This document shows, in pieces, positions 1 to 5,660 of a DNA stretch of 8,281 nucleotides. The stretch comes from an uncultured Clostridia bacterium. GTDB taxonomy: Bacteria; Bacillota; Clostridia; Christensenellales; CAG-314. Position 1 is the first letter of the stretch. Each line of letters opens with the position of its first letter. Both the position numbers and the translations under genes were made by a program. Location of the stretch: positions 1-8,281 of the forward strand of contig CAKRAM010000092.1 of the NCBI GenBank assembly GCA_934294965.1, given 5' to 3'. The notes below the pieces were generated by a model that was not told where the DNA came from, made no database searches, and saw nothing but the letters and a program-made list of their open reading frames with translations.

Positions 1-379
1 TGGAACGGCGTTCCATGGACCGTTCTTCACTCCAATTTTCAACCTTGTTGATTGCGCCTACAATACGGACGTCCTTGTTGATGCCGGCAATTGCAATAAG
101 GTCGGGAGACAACATAAACCTGCCCTGCGAGTCGGCTTCCACCACGTCGGAATATTCCGTTATGCTGCGCAGCCACTCCGCTTGATCGGGATCGAAAGAT
201 TCCAAGTCCTGCATTGCTTTAAGCAGCTTTTCCTCTTCGTTGGCGGGGTATACGAAAATACAACCGTTCATGCCCGGCATGAGAATATACTTGTTGCCCA
301 TCACGTCGCGGTGCTTGGACGGAAGTCTTATTCTGTTTTTGTCATCCAACGAATGTTGAAAATTGCCGACCAGAAACAT
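1..379 (-). CDS. mraZ: Transcriptional regulator MraZ (5' part; 3' end beyond left edge)
   Basis: MraZ is a ring-forming DNA-binding protein with two AbrB-like half-domains. It is normally the first gene of the dcw (division and cell wall) cluster and represses its own promoter. The visible 126 codons start MFLVGNFQHSLDDKNRIRLP, and the two hallmark DxxxR motifs are present (D12-R16 and D83-R87). The second half reads KDVRIVGAINKVENWSEER, typical of the family. Family members are about 140-150 residues, so roughly 20 residues and the stop codon lie off the window. The ATG at 377-379 is preceded by AAGGAGG (388-394) with 8-nt spacing, which fixes the start. Three TGGTT boxes lie just upstream, as expected for autoregulation. 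rsmH and ftsL would be expected next, to the left of the window; this is inferred from gene order in other bacteria and is not seen. Confidence 0.96.
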   Translation of the reverse strand, partial: MFLVGNFQHSLDDKNRIRLPSKHRDVMGNKYILMPGMNGCIFVYPANEEEKLLKAMQDLESFDPDQAEWLRSITEYSDVVEADSQGRFMLSPDLIAIAGINKDVRIVGAINKVENWSEERSMERRS

Positions 380-407
380 TGATGCCCCCTCCTTGTAAAG
401 TAAAATT

Positions 408-436
408 ATTCTAACACATAGCCAAACCATTTTCAA
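408..436 (-). promoter_or_regulatory. Sigma-A promoter of mraZ
   Basis: Reading the minus strand, a TTGAAA -35 box (431-436) and a TAGAAT -10 box (408-413) are separated by exactly 17 nt. The -10 is extended (TG one base before it). Transcription would start near 400, giving a leader of about 20 nt that contains the AAGGAGG ribosome binding site. The -35 lies inside the array of MraZ boxes. Confidence 0.75.
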
Positions 437-449
437 CCATTTTCAACCA
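425..449 (-). promoter_or_regulatory. MraZ-binding repeats (three TGGTT boxes, 10-bp period)
   Basis: On the minus strand TGGTT occurs at 445-449, 435-439 and 425-429, each separated by five bases (GAAAA in both cases). Known MraZ operators are TGGGN-like pentamers repeated with 5-bp spacers upstream of mraZ, so spacing and position match while the pentamer here is TGGTT. The two left-hand boxes overlap or flank the -35 element, so MraZ bound here should block RNA polymerase. The operator assignment is inference from this arrangement. Confidence 0.8.
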
Positions 450-687
450 TTTTTTTTAATTTTTTTTATAAACACTCAAAAATATTCATTTGTATAATAT
501 AAAGGCGAAATTCATTCAAATTTGTTCACTAATAACACGCAATTAGCCATTTACAATTTAGAACATCCGTTTCAAAATGATTTTTTCGCTATTCTAGGTC
601 AAATTCGGCACACAAAATTCCACGAAAAGCAACGCAATTAACACAATAAAACACGCCCTTAAACCAGCAGTCAAACATGGCAAAAAC
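450..687. other. AT-rich intergenic stretch, no gene seen
   Basis: This is the larger part of the 517-nt gap between mraZ and the phosphoesterase gene. It is rich in A and T runs and has no open reading frame with a ribosome binding site on either strand. On the minus strand a weak promoter-like pair (TTGAAT, 17 nt, TATACA, about 486-520) could be a second mraZ promoter, but both boxes match poorly. No RNA gene or strong hairpin was recognised. Confidence 0.5.
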
Positions 688-725
688 GCAAAAAATAAGC
701 CGTTGCAACAAGGCTCGGCAACGGC
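688..725 (-). terminator. Rho-independent terminator downstream of the phosphoesterase gene
   Basis: On the minus strand GCCGTTGC (718-725) pairs perfectly with GCAACGGC (699-706) around an 11-nt loop. It is followed by TTATTTTTT (690-698). The 8-bp GC-rich stem with a T-rich tail is a standard intrinsic terminator. It lies about 170 nt past the stop codon of the phosphoesterase gene, so it most likely ends that transcript. Confidence 0.8.
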
Positions 726-896
726 AAAAATAACGATATTTTGATGTTAGTTTCGGCAACAATCCCGCACCACTTTTTCAAGTGTTTTTTTCTAATCCTC
801 ACCGATTTAAGTTCGCAGAACTCAACGGCGACACATTCGGGCGAAACAAAATCGTCTTGCCCAGGGTTTTTCACACGAAATGCCGACAAAACACAA

Positions 897-1595
897 CTAC
901 AATTGAATTTCCACAAGCTTGTTGCTCACCAAATCGCAACTTGTCAAATAGCAGTCAATTCCGAAACGCTTCATAAACAAACTTGCTCGACAATCCTTGC
1001 CGTGCAAATGTCCGTAAACGGCAATGTGAACGTCGTTTTGAATGAGCAATTTTGTAAATTCCGAATCTTCGTATCTTCCGTTAAACGGCGGATAGTGGAA
1101 AATTGCAACTACTTTATCTTCCGAAGTACGTTTGCGTTGCATATCGGCAAGCGACAACTTCAACCGCTCCACTTCTCTCAAATAAATCTTTTTGTCGTCG
1201 TCCGACAAATTGTCGCCGTCGGGGCAAACCCAACCGCGAGTTCCGCACACGAGCAGATTTCCAAAACGCAAACAGTCGTTTTGCAGGGCAAAAAAGCCTT
1301 TGGGAATCGATGACCGCACTTGCGAAATCGTATTCCACCAATAATCGTGATTGCCGCGCAAAATAACTTTAGTTCCGGGCAAATCGGCAACGCGTTCAAA
1401 GTCGGCAAGAGCTTCATCCATGCGCATTGCCCAAGAAAAATCCCCGGGCAAAAGAACAATATCGTCCTCGGTTACTTTTTCCTGCCAATCTTGTCGGATA
1501 ATATCAAAATAGTTTTCCCACGCTTTGCCAAATATATCCATCGGCTTTTGACAAACCGTAGACAAATGCAAGTCGCTTATCGCAAATAATTTCAT
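897..1595 (-). CDS. Calcineurin-like metallophosphoesterase (COG1768-type)
   Basis: This 232-residue protein carries the full dinuclear-metal signature of calcineurin-like phosphoesterases. It has D8-L-H10 near the N-terminus, G51-D52, G81-N-H-D84, a lone H167 in IFHYPP, and the closing G195-H-L-H-G199. Such enzymes hydrolyse phosphoester bonds using two bound metal ions such as Mn or Fe; the physiological substrate of this subgroup is not known to me. Features such as KPMDIFGKAWENY and PGDFSWAM resemble the predicted phosphohydrolases common in Clostridia. There is no signal peptide or membrane segment, so it is likely cytoplasmic. The start is fixed by the DLH motif seven residues in. No Shine-Dalgarno sequence precedes it, and an extended -10 box lies only 6 nt upstream, implying a leaderless mRNA. 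The gene is probably monocistronic, with a terminator about 170 nt downstream. Confidence 0.93.
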   Translation of the reverse strand: MKLFAISDLHLSTVCQKPMDIFGKAWENYFDIIRQDWQEKVTEDDIVLLPGDFSWAMRMDEALADFERVADLPGTKVILRGNHDYWWNTISQVRSSIPKGFFALQNDCLRFGNLLVCGTRGWVCPDGDNLSDDDKKIYLREVERLKLSLADMQRKRTSEDKVVAIFHYPPFNGRYEDSEFTKLLIQNDVHIAVYGHLHGKDCRASLFMKRFGIDCYLTSCDLVSNKLVEIQL

Positions 1596-1601
1596 GTCGT
1601 T

Positions 1602-1630
1602 ATTATATCACACCGAGCCGCAATTGTCTA
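1602..1630 (-). promoter_or_regulatory. Promoter of the phosphoesterase gene (leaderless arrangement)
   Basis: On the minus strand TAGACA (1625-1630), a 17-nt spacer and an extended -10, TGATATAAT (1602-1610), form a strong sigma-A promoter. The last base of the -10 is 6 nt from the A of the start codon. Transcription would therefore begin at or next to the ATG. Confidence 0.75.
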
Positions 1631-1676
1631 GTCGATACCCAACAATCGAATTGCTTCTATTAGGCAAATTCATGCG

Positions 1677-1691
1677 ACAATGATTCATTGT
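1677..1691. repeat. Perfect 15-bp palindrome (7-1-7), possible operator
   Basis: ACAATGA, one central T, then TCATTGT form a perfect inverted repeat. It sits in the 213-nt space between the zinc-ribbon gene and the phosphoesterase gene, about 47 bp upstream of the phosphoesterase -35 box. The 7-1-7 geometry resembles Fur-family operators, but the sequence does not match the classic Fur or PerR box. Which regulator binds, if any, is unknown. Confidence 0.4.
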
Positions 1692-1808
1692 GCGGTATAC
1701 CACGACCATATTCAACCGTCGAGGCAAATGCTCGGTTGCATGTTCTGCATCGGTTCACGCACGGCAAAACATTGCAATGAACGCACTCCGACAAATCCAA
1801 GGCACACC

Positions 1809-2021
1809 CTACTTATGCCGTCGCCTTCTTTCGGCGCATGCCGAACACATCAGTTCGTCGATTTCTATCGGATTGCTTTCGCAATAGGGACACAACAATT
1901 GGTCAAAATCGTCGTCAAAAATGCTTTTTTTGCCACACAGTTCGTCGTTACATACTTTACAATATTTTTGTTCTTCGGTTATGTAGTTCAAACCGCATCT
2001 GGGGCATTTGTGATATTTCAA
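1809..2021 (-). CDS. Small protein with two four-cysteine zinc ribbons
   Basis: This 70-residue protein has two matching Cys clusters. C6-P-R-C9 is followed eleven residues later by C21-K-V-C24, and C44-P-Y-C47 eleven residues later by C59-S-A-C62. Each set should bind one zinc ion. A short acidic linker (FDDDFD) joins them and the tail is basic (ERRRRHK), which would suit contact with nucleic acid. The specific function is not known. The start codon is TTG (2019-2021), supported by GGAGG (2028-2032) six nt upstream; no ATG in frame would keep the first ribbon. No convincing promoter was found upstream. The gene points the same way as the phosphoesterase gene 213 nt downstream, which has its own promoter. 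No membrane segment or signal peptide is visible. Confidence 0.8.
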   Translation of the reverse strand: MKYHKCPRCGLNYITEEQKYCKVCNDELCGKKSIFDDDFDQLLCPYCESNPIEIDELMCSACAERRRRHK

Positions 2022-2032
2022 GGCAAACCTCC

Positions 2033-2357
2033 GCGCGTACAGTTCAAGCGTTACGTTTCAACCTATGAAATACTTACAAATTTTGTTACGCCGAAGCGAG
2101 TAACGGCAAAACAATTTTAAGCGATTTTCGGTTTAGTAATTTTTATGCGGCTTTCCGTTTGATAGCAGCCAAATTTTGTTTTTACCGAATTTTATACTAT
2201 CCGCATTTGCACTCTTCCCTCACTAGATAGTTCCAGTACGAATACAGCCGCATTTGTTTTTTGCCAAATTTGAAGTTGCCACGTTTTGTCTTACGCATTG
2301 AACTGAAAAACGACCACACCTAATGCCGATCATTGCACCGAAAATTGCCACAAAATT
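2033..2357. other. Intergenic stretch between zinc-ribbon and coat genes
   Basis: AT-rich sequence with no supportable gene. It presumably carries the promoter of the zinc-ribbon gene, but no -35/-10 pair stands out. Short TATAAA and TAAAAT boxes occur on the minus strand without a good -35. A loose inverted repeat, GTTAC...GTAAC, lies at 2085-2104. Confidence 0.4.
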
Positions 2358-2385
2358 ATCGGCACGCCCGAGCGAGCATGCCGAT
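2350..2385 (-). terminator. Terminator of the probable coat-protein gene
   Basis: On the minus strand ATCGGCATGC (2376-2385) pairs with GCGTGCCGAT (2358-2367): ten pairs with one G-U, around an 8-nt loop. AATTTTG follows. The hairpin lies 10 nt past the stop codon of the coat candidate. The T-tract is short, so termination may be partial. Confidence 0.65.
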
Positions 2386-2394
2386 TTGCGCGTA

Positions 2395-3048
2395 CTATTG
2401 ATTTTGTTGACCGCTTCCGCCACCGCTTCTGCCGCCCGGATACAACGGCAATTCGAAATAGCCCGAGCAAACTTCCTCCGTGTACTCCTGACAAGGCGGA
2501 ATGACCGCATAGCCGTAAGTGGGAACAAGCAATTCCACGTCCATTGTAACTTTGAGTATCGCCGTAACGCAACAATTGATAGAGAAAACGTAGTACGTGA
2601 CGCCGTCAATAACCTGCGTTTGGCTGAACAGTCCTTCCGGGCTGATTGCCGAAACAGCCGCTTCTATGCGATATGGAATTATGGACGGCTCGGGCAGATA
2701 CATCACCACGTCAACGGGCAGCGTGACCGTACCTGTTCCGGAACCCTCCTGATTGTTGGCGTCCAAATATGTAACTTCCACGGGAACAACGACGTCGGCT
2801 TGAACACGACCGTATTTTGTACGTTCCACAAGACGCTCCACCACCAAGTTGTCTATCACGCCCTCGGTTGTGGTACTTTTGCAACTTACAAACCTAAGCG
2901 GCAGCACGGGGGACGACGGGTTGACTTCCGAAACGCTTACCGTGATTTGTTGCAACGTGGTTTGCTTCATGCATGCGTCGAAAACCTTTTTTGCCTGAAT
3001 GCAAATTTTTTCGCTGCAAGAATTACTTTCAAAATTGTTTACCGGCAT
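2395..3048 (-). CDS. Probable spore-coat-type protein, Cys-rich (function unproven)
   Basis: This 217-residue protein belongs to no family I can name with certainty. It starts MPVNNFESNSCSEKICIQAK and contains KKVFDACMKQ, an N-terminal Cys pattern (C11, C16, C26) that I recall from clostridial hypothetical proteins of similar layout. The middle is rich in beta-strand-like alternation (VQADVVVPVEVTYLD, GTVTLPVDVVMYLPE). A C159-C160 pair, VTMDVELLVPTYGYAVIPPC and a Gly/Ser/Gln tail (GGRSGGGSGQQNQ) follow. There is no signal peptide or membrane segment. The ATG is preceded by AAAGGAGG (3054-3061) with 5-nt spacing. A sigma-K-like promoter directly upstream suggests mother-cell expression late in sporulation, hence the coat proposal; that role is inference. 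A long opposite-strand reading frame covers the same DNA but lacks any such signals. Confidence 0.75.
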   Translation of the reverse strand: MPVNNFESNSCSEKICIQAKKVFDACMKQTTLQQITVSVSEVNPSSPVLPLRFVSCKSTTTEGVIDNLVVERLVERTKYGRVQADVVVPVEVTYLDANNQEGSGTGTVTLPVDVVMYLPEPSIIPYRIEAAVSAISPEGLFSQTQVIDGVTYYVFSINCCVTAILKVTMDVELLVPTYGYAVIPPCQEYTEEVCSGYFELPLYPGGRSGGGSGQQNQ

Positions 3049-3071
3049 AGAAACCTCCTTTATTGTCAGTA

Positions 3072-3101
3072 TATTGTATGTACGATTGCAGCAAAATGTT
3101 C
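3072..3101 (-). promoter_or_regulatory. Sigma-K (or sigma-E) type sporulation promoter
   Basis: On the minus strand CATACAATA (3072-3080) matches the sigma-K -10 consensus CATAnnnTA, and its first eight bases also fit the sigma-E -10 (CATACAnT). GAACA (3097-3101) lies 16 nt upstream and supplies the AC of a sigma-K -35. A clear sigma-E -35 is absent. The start site would be near 3065, giving a short leader with the ribosome binding site of the coat candidate. Confidence 0.6.
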
Positions 3102-3184
3102 ACAAGACTCAAAGAGCCTTAAACGTGCAATACAAGCGTTGTGTCAGGTTAAAATTTATATACATAAAATATAGGGTAAAAACA

Positions 3185-3213
3185 TTGACATCGCCAAAGA
3201 ATAAGACTACAAT
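3185..3213 (+). promoter_or_regulatory. Sigma-A promoter of the M-box/mgtE transcript
   Basis: A perfect TTGACA (3185-3190), a 17-nt spacer and TACAAT (3208-3213) form a near-consensus promoter. Transcription should start around 3220, just before the riboswitch aptamer. Confidence 0.88.
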
Positions 3214-3224
3214 ATTATTAACAA

Positions 3225-3380
3225 AATATATCCGGTAGGTGAGGCTACCATAGGGATACGGATTGCTACCGTCGAAACTGTGGAGACACGATGTGATTGG
3301 TTAGCAGATGATGTCGAAAACAAGGCATAATCTAATGCAAGTTCACTGCCCTATGATGCTAAAACTTGTAATGGTAGTCT
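3225..3380 (+). promoter_or_regulatory. M-box (ykoK) magnesium riboswitch
   Basis: The leader of mgtE contains the recognisable M-box core. It has GGTGAGGCTACC then ATAGGGATAC near the 5' end, a TTGCTA...TTAGCA helix (3264-3306), and the 3' block ACTGCCCTATGATGCTAAAA (3345-3364). M-boxes fold around several magnesium ions and usually turn Mg transporter genes off when magnesium is plentiful, often through a terminator. The placement between a sigma-A promoter and mgtE fits that role. The internal arm (about 3271-3300) differs from the Bacillus version by eye. The boundaries given are approximate. Confidence 0.87.
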
Positions 3381-3436
3381 TAACATAAGCAACTCGTTCA
3401 GATGTCTAACATTACAAGTTAGGCATTTTTTATTTT
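3363..3436 (+). terminator. Riboswitch-controlled terminator upstream of mgtE
   Basis: AACTTGTAATG (3363-3373) and CATTACAAGTT (3410-3420) form an 11-bp perfect stem. AGGCATTTTTTATTTT follows (3421-3436). The loop is long (36 nt). The 5' arm overlaps the 3' end of the aptamer, where CTTG could instead pair with the GTGAG segment or with CAAGTT at 3338-3343. Aptamer folding and termination should therefore influence each other. The hairpin lies about 50 nt before the mgtE start. Confidence 0.82.
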
Positions 3437-3485
3437 CACTTATCGAATTTATGGCGTTCGTCAATATGTGTAAAGGAGGCAAATG

Positions 3486-4862
3486 ATGGATAACGAAGAA
3501 TTAATTGCCCTTTCCGACAAAATCACGGAACTGCTAAAAGATAAAAATTTTAGAGAAATTATAATACTTATAAACGACGAGCGACCACAGGACATTGCAC
3601 TGCTTATCGAAAGTCTTCCGGAAAAGGAAATGCCGCCCGTATTCAGGTTGCTAACCAAAGAAAACGCGGCGGAAACGTTTGTAGAAATGTCCGGCGACAG
3701 CCAGGAGCTACTTATAAACTCGTTTTCGGACGCCGAATTGAAAGCCGTTTTCGACGAAATGTTTTTGGACGACACCGTAGACATCATAGAAGAAATGCCT
3801 GCAAGCGTCGTAAAACGTATCATCAACCAATCCGACAGCGTAACTCGGGCGCAAATCAACGAAATTTTGAAGTATCCCAAAGATAGCGCCGGCTCCATAA
3901 TGACGATAGAATACGTCAGCTTGAAAGAATACTGGACGGTTAGGCAATGCTTCGACCGAATCAGAAAAGTGGCTCCGGACAAGGAAACCATCTACACCTG
4001 CTACGTTACCGACGAAAAACGCAAACTTATAGGCTGCGTGACGGTTAGAGATTTGCTGCTTAACGACTACGAAACGGTTATCGGTACCATTATGGAAACC
4101 GACGTTATCAGCGTGGAAACCACCGACGACGAAGAGTACGTTTCGCAACAAATTTCAAAATACGACTTGGCGGCAATCCCCGTTGTAGACACGGAAAACC
4201 GAATTGTTGGCATTATCACCGTAGACGACGTTTTGGACGTTATGGAACAGGAAGCCACGGAAGATATTCAAATTATGGCGGCAGTTACACCGTCCGACGA
4301 ACCGTATTTGGAACAAAGCATTTGGCAAATTTGGAAAAGCCGCATTCCTTGGCTACTCATTTTGATGATTTCCGCCACGTTTACAGGGCTTATCATCAAC
4401 CACTACGAGGCAACCTTGAACAGCCTCAGTCCGTTGTTGTTTGCCTGCATTCCGATGCTTATGGACACAGGCGGAAACGCAGGCAGCCAAGTGTCCGTTA
4501 CGGTTATCCGCGGATTGGCACTGGACGAAATATCACCAAAAGATATTTGGTCGGTAATTTGGAAAGAATTGCGCGTTTCGGTGCTGCTTGCCGTTGTGCT
4601 TGCCACAACCTGTTTTGCAAAACTGCTGCTTATCGACAGACTGATTTTCGGCTACGAATACACTTGGATTATATGCCTTGTGGTTTCCCTTGCGCTGTTT
4701 GCCACCATTGTGATTGCCAAATTGGTAGGAGGCCTTATGCCGCTGCTTGCCAAAGTGCTGAAACTGGATCCGGCAGTAGTAGCAAGCCCGTTTATCACAA
4801 CGATTGTGGACGCACTGTCACTAATAATTTACTGCGCGATTGCCGTTACCGTGATGAATTGA
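3486..4862 (+). CDS. mgtE: Magnesium transporter MgtE
   Basis: MgtE is a homodimeric membrane channel for Mg2+ whose cytoplasmic part closes the pore when internal magnesium is high. The 458-residue length is normal. The order is an N domain (about 20-135), two CBS domains (about 136-197 and 202-257), a connecting helix, and five membrane helices from about residue 286 to the end. Family signatures are GGNAGSQ (329-335), L428-D-P, and PFITTIVDALSL with D442, which appears equivalent to the pore-selectivity aspartate of Thermus MgtE. Two ATG codons are adjacent: 3486 lies 6 nt from AAAGGAGG (3472-3479) and is preferred, while 3483 would leave only 3 nt. The gene is controlled by the M-box upstream, stands alone, and ends before a strong shared terminator. 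Confidence 0.97.
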   Translation: MDNEELIALSDKITELLKDKNFREIIILINDERPQDIALLIESLPEKEMPPVFRLLTKENAAETFVEMSGDSQELLINSFSDAELKAVFDEMFLDDTVDIIEEMPASVVKRIINQSDSVTRAQINEILKYPKDSAGSIMTIEYVSLKEYWTVRQCFDRIRKVAPDKETIYTCYVTDEKRKLIGCVTVRDLLLNDYETVIGTIMETDVISVETTDDEEYVSQQISKYDLAAIPVVDTENRIVGIITVDDVLDVMEQEATEDIQIMAAVTPSDEPYLEQSIWQIWKSRIPWLLILMISATFTGLIINHYEATLNSLSPLLFACIPMLMDTGGNAGSQVSVTVIRGLALDEISPKDIWSVIWKELRVSVLLAVVLATTCFAKLLLIDRLIFGYEYTWIICLVVSLALFATIVIAKLVGGLMPLLAKVLKLDPAVVASPFITTIVDALSLIIYCAIAVTVMN

Positions 4863-5026
4863 CGTATTTGTTCGGCTTTGCAAGTCAAACGGCAGTTGTG
4901 CTTGACGAAAATTGCCGTTCAACCAATCCGTAACTATAAGCACTTCAAAGCACATCGGTACGTCATATCATTGTTGACTGTCTAAAAACCGACAATTTTT
5001 TATCAATCTTTTTGTTATCGGCATTA
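4863..5026. other. mgtE 3' region with inverted repeats
   Basis: This non-coding stretch holds an inverted repeat, AACGGCA (4888-4894) and TGCCGTT (4913-4919), with no T-tract, plus an AT-rich tail with CCGA...TCGG ends (4989-5021). Neither looks like a convincing terminator. The strong terminator follows directly. Confidence 0.4.
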
Positions 5027-5075
5027 AAAATGCACCTACAAAAGTTTTTTGACATTTGTAGGTGCATTTTGCTTT
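5027..5075. terminator. Bidirectional terminator between mgtE and the DUF218 gene
   Basis: AAAATGCACCTACAAA (5027-5042) and its exact complement at 5055-5070 form a 16-bp perfect stem with a 12-nt loop. A/T runs on both sides supply a U-tract in either direction. It sits between two convergent genes and should end both transcripts. Confidence 0.88.
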
Positions 5076-5156
5076 TACACACTTAAGCATGCGCCAAACG
5101 CAAAAAGAAAGACAAACGAATTGTCGCAAACGCAAGTTGGGTTGCATAAAATTGCA

Positions 5157-5579
5157 TTACACGGGACAAGCCAAAGCGTACAACTTGATTTGAGGATACT
5201 TTTGCAGTTCCGACTGAAACAACTTTATCGGATTCAGGTAACTTCGGGACATATGCTCCAACGAAGTTATCAAAAGCAATTCGGTTGCACCCAGCTTAAC
5301 TGCAAGCGGAACGGAAAAATGCGCGTTCAGCTTTGTGGTAAGCGACCAACTTTCGCACACGAGCAAACTTTCGTCCACATCGTAGCCGATCAAATATTCT
5401 TTCATCGCCTGCGCTTCGGTCTTTTTGGCAGCACGATTTGCTTCACCGCCCGACAATATCACTTTATCCGGCTTGCGTTCGGCAATAACTTGCATTGCAC
5501 AGTTTAGTCGCGCCTTCATTTTGTCCGACAACGAGCCGTCGTCGTTAAGCCTGTTTCCAAGTACCACCGCAACCAGCAT
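5157..5579 (-). CDS. DUF218 (YdcF/SanA-like) domain protein
   Basis: The 140-residue product is essentially one DUF218 domain. It opens with VAVVLGNRLNDDGSLS, then KPDKVILSGGEAN (the S-G-G motif at 43-45), KTEAQAMKEYL, ESWSLTTKLNA (76-86) and ITSLEHMSRS (104-113). This domain has a Rossmann-like fold; YdcF binds S-adenosylmethionine and SanA-type members affect envelope integrity, but most members lack a known reaction. Here there is no signal peptide or membrane anchor, so the protein is probably cytoplasmic and the role is unknown. The ATG at 5577-5579 is chosen because GGAGG (5585-5589) lies 5 nt upstream and the domain begins at once. A start further upstream (to 5660) would add 27 residues without a ribosome binding site. 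A TACAAT box (5603-5608) with a weak -35 may be its promoter. Its 3' end shares a terminator with mgtE. Confidence 0.85.
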   Translation of the reverse strand: MLVAVVLGNRLNDDGSLSDKMKARLNCAMQVIAERKPDKVILSGGEANRAAKKTEAQAMKEYLIGYDVDESLLVCESWSLTTKLNAHFSVPLAVKLGATELLLITSLEHMSRSYLNPIKLFQSELQKYPQIKLYALACPV

Positions 5580-5660
5580 ATATTCCTCCGTTCTATACTC
5601 AAATTGTACACAAAATAAGTAAATTTTTGCCCAAGTGCAAAACCTTTCAAACACTTTCAT

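Noticed and set aside
671..916. 81-codon minus-strand frame after the phosphoesterase gene
   Set aside because: It overlaps the end of the phosphoesterase gene out of frame and runs through the terminator hairpin.
741..1313. 190-codon plus-strand frame across the phosphoesterase gene
   Set aside because: The minus strand carries all catalytic motifs of a metallophosphoesterase, while this frame has no domain or ribosome binding site and crosses a terminator.
1680..2120. 146-codon plus-strand frame opposite the zinc-ribbon gene
   Set aside because: It has no ribosome binding site. The opposite strand shows paired CxxC motifs and a GGAGG site.
2323..3174. 283-codon plus-strand frame opposite the coat-candidate gene
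   Set aside because: It has no ribosome binding site or recognisable domain, its composition is odd (rich in Arg, His, Asn, Cys), and it reads through the minus-strand terminator and promoter. The minus-strand gene has a strong ribosome binding site, promoter and terminator.
4322..4933. 203-codon plus-strand frame inside mgtE
   Set aside because: It overlaps the membrane domain of a full-length, clearly conserved MgtE in another frame and has His/Arg/Cys-rich shadow composition.
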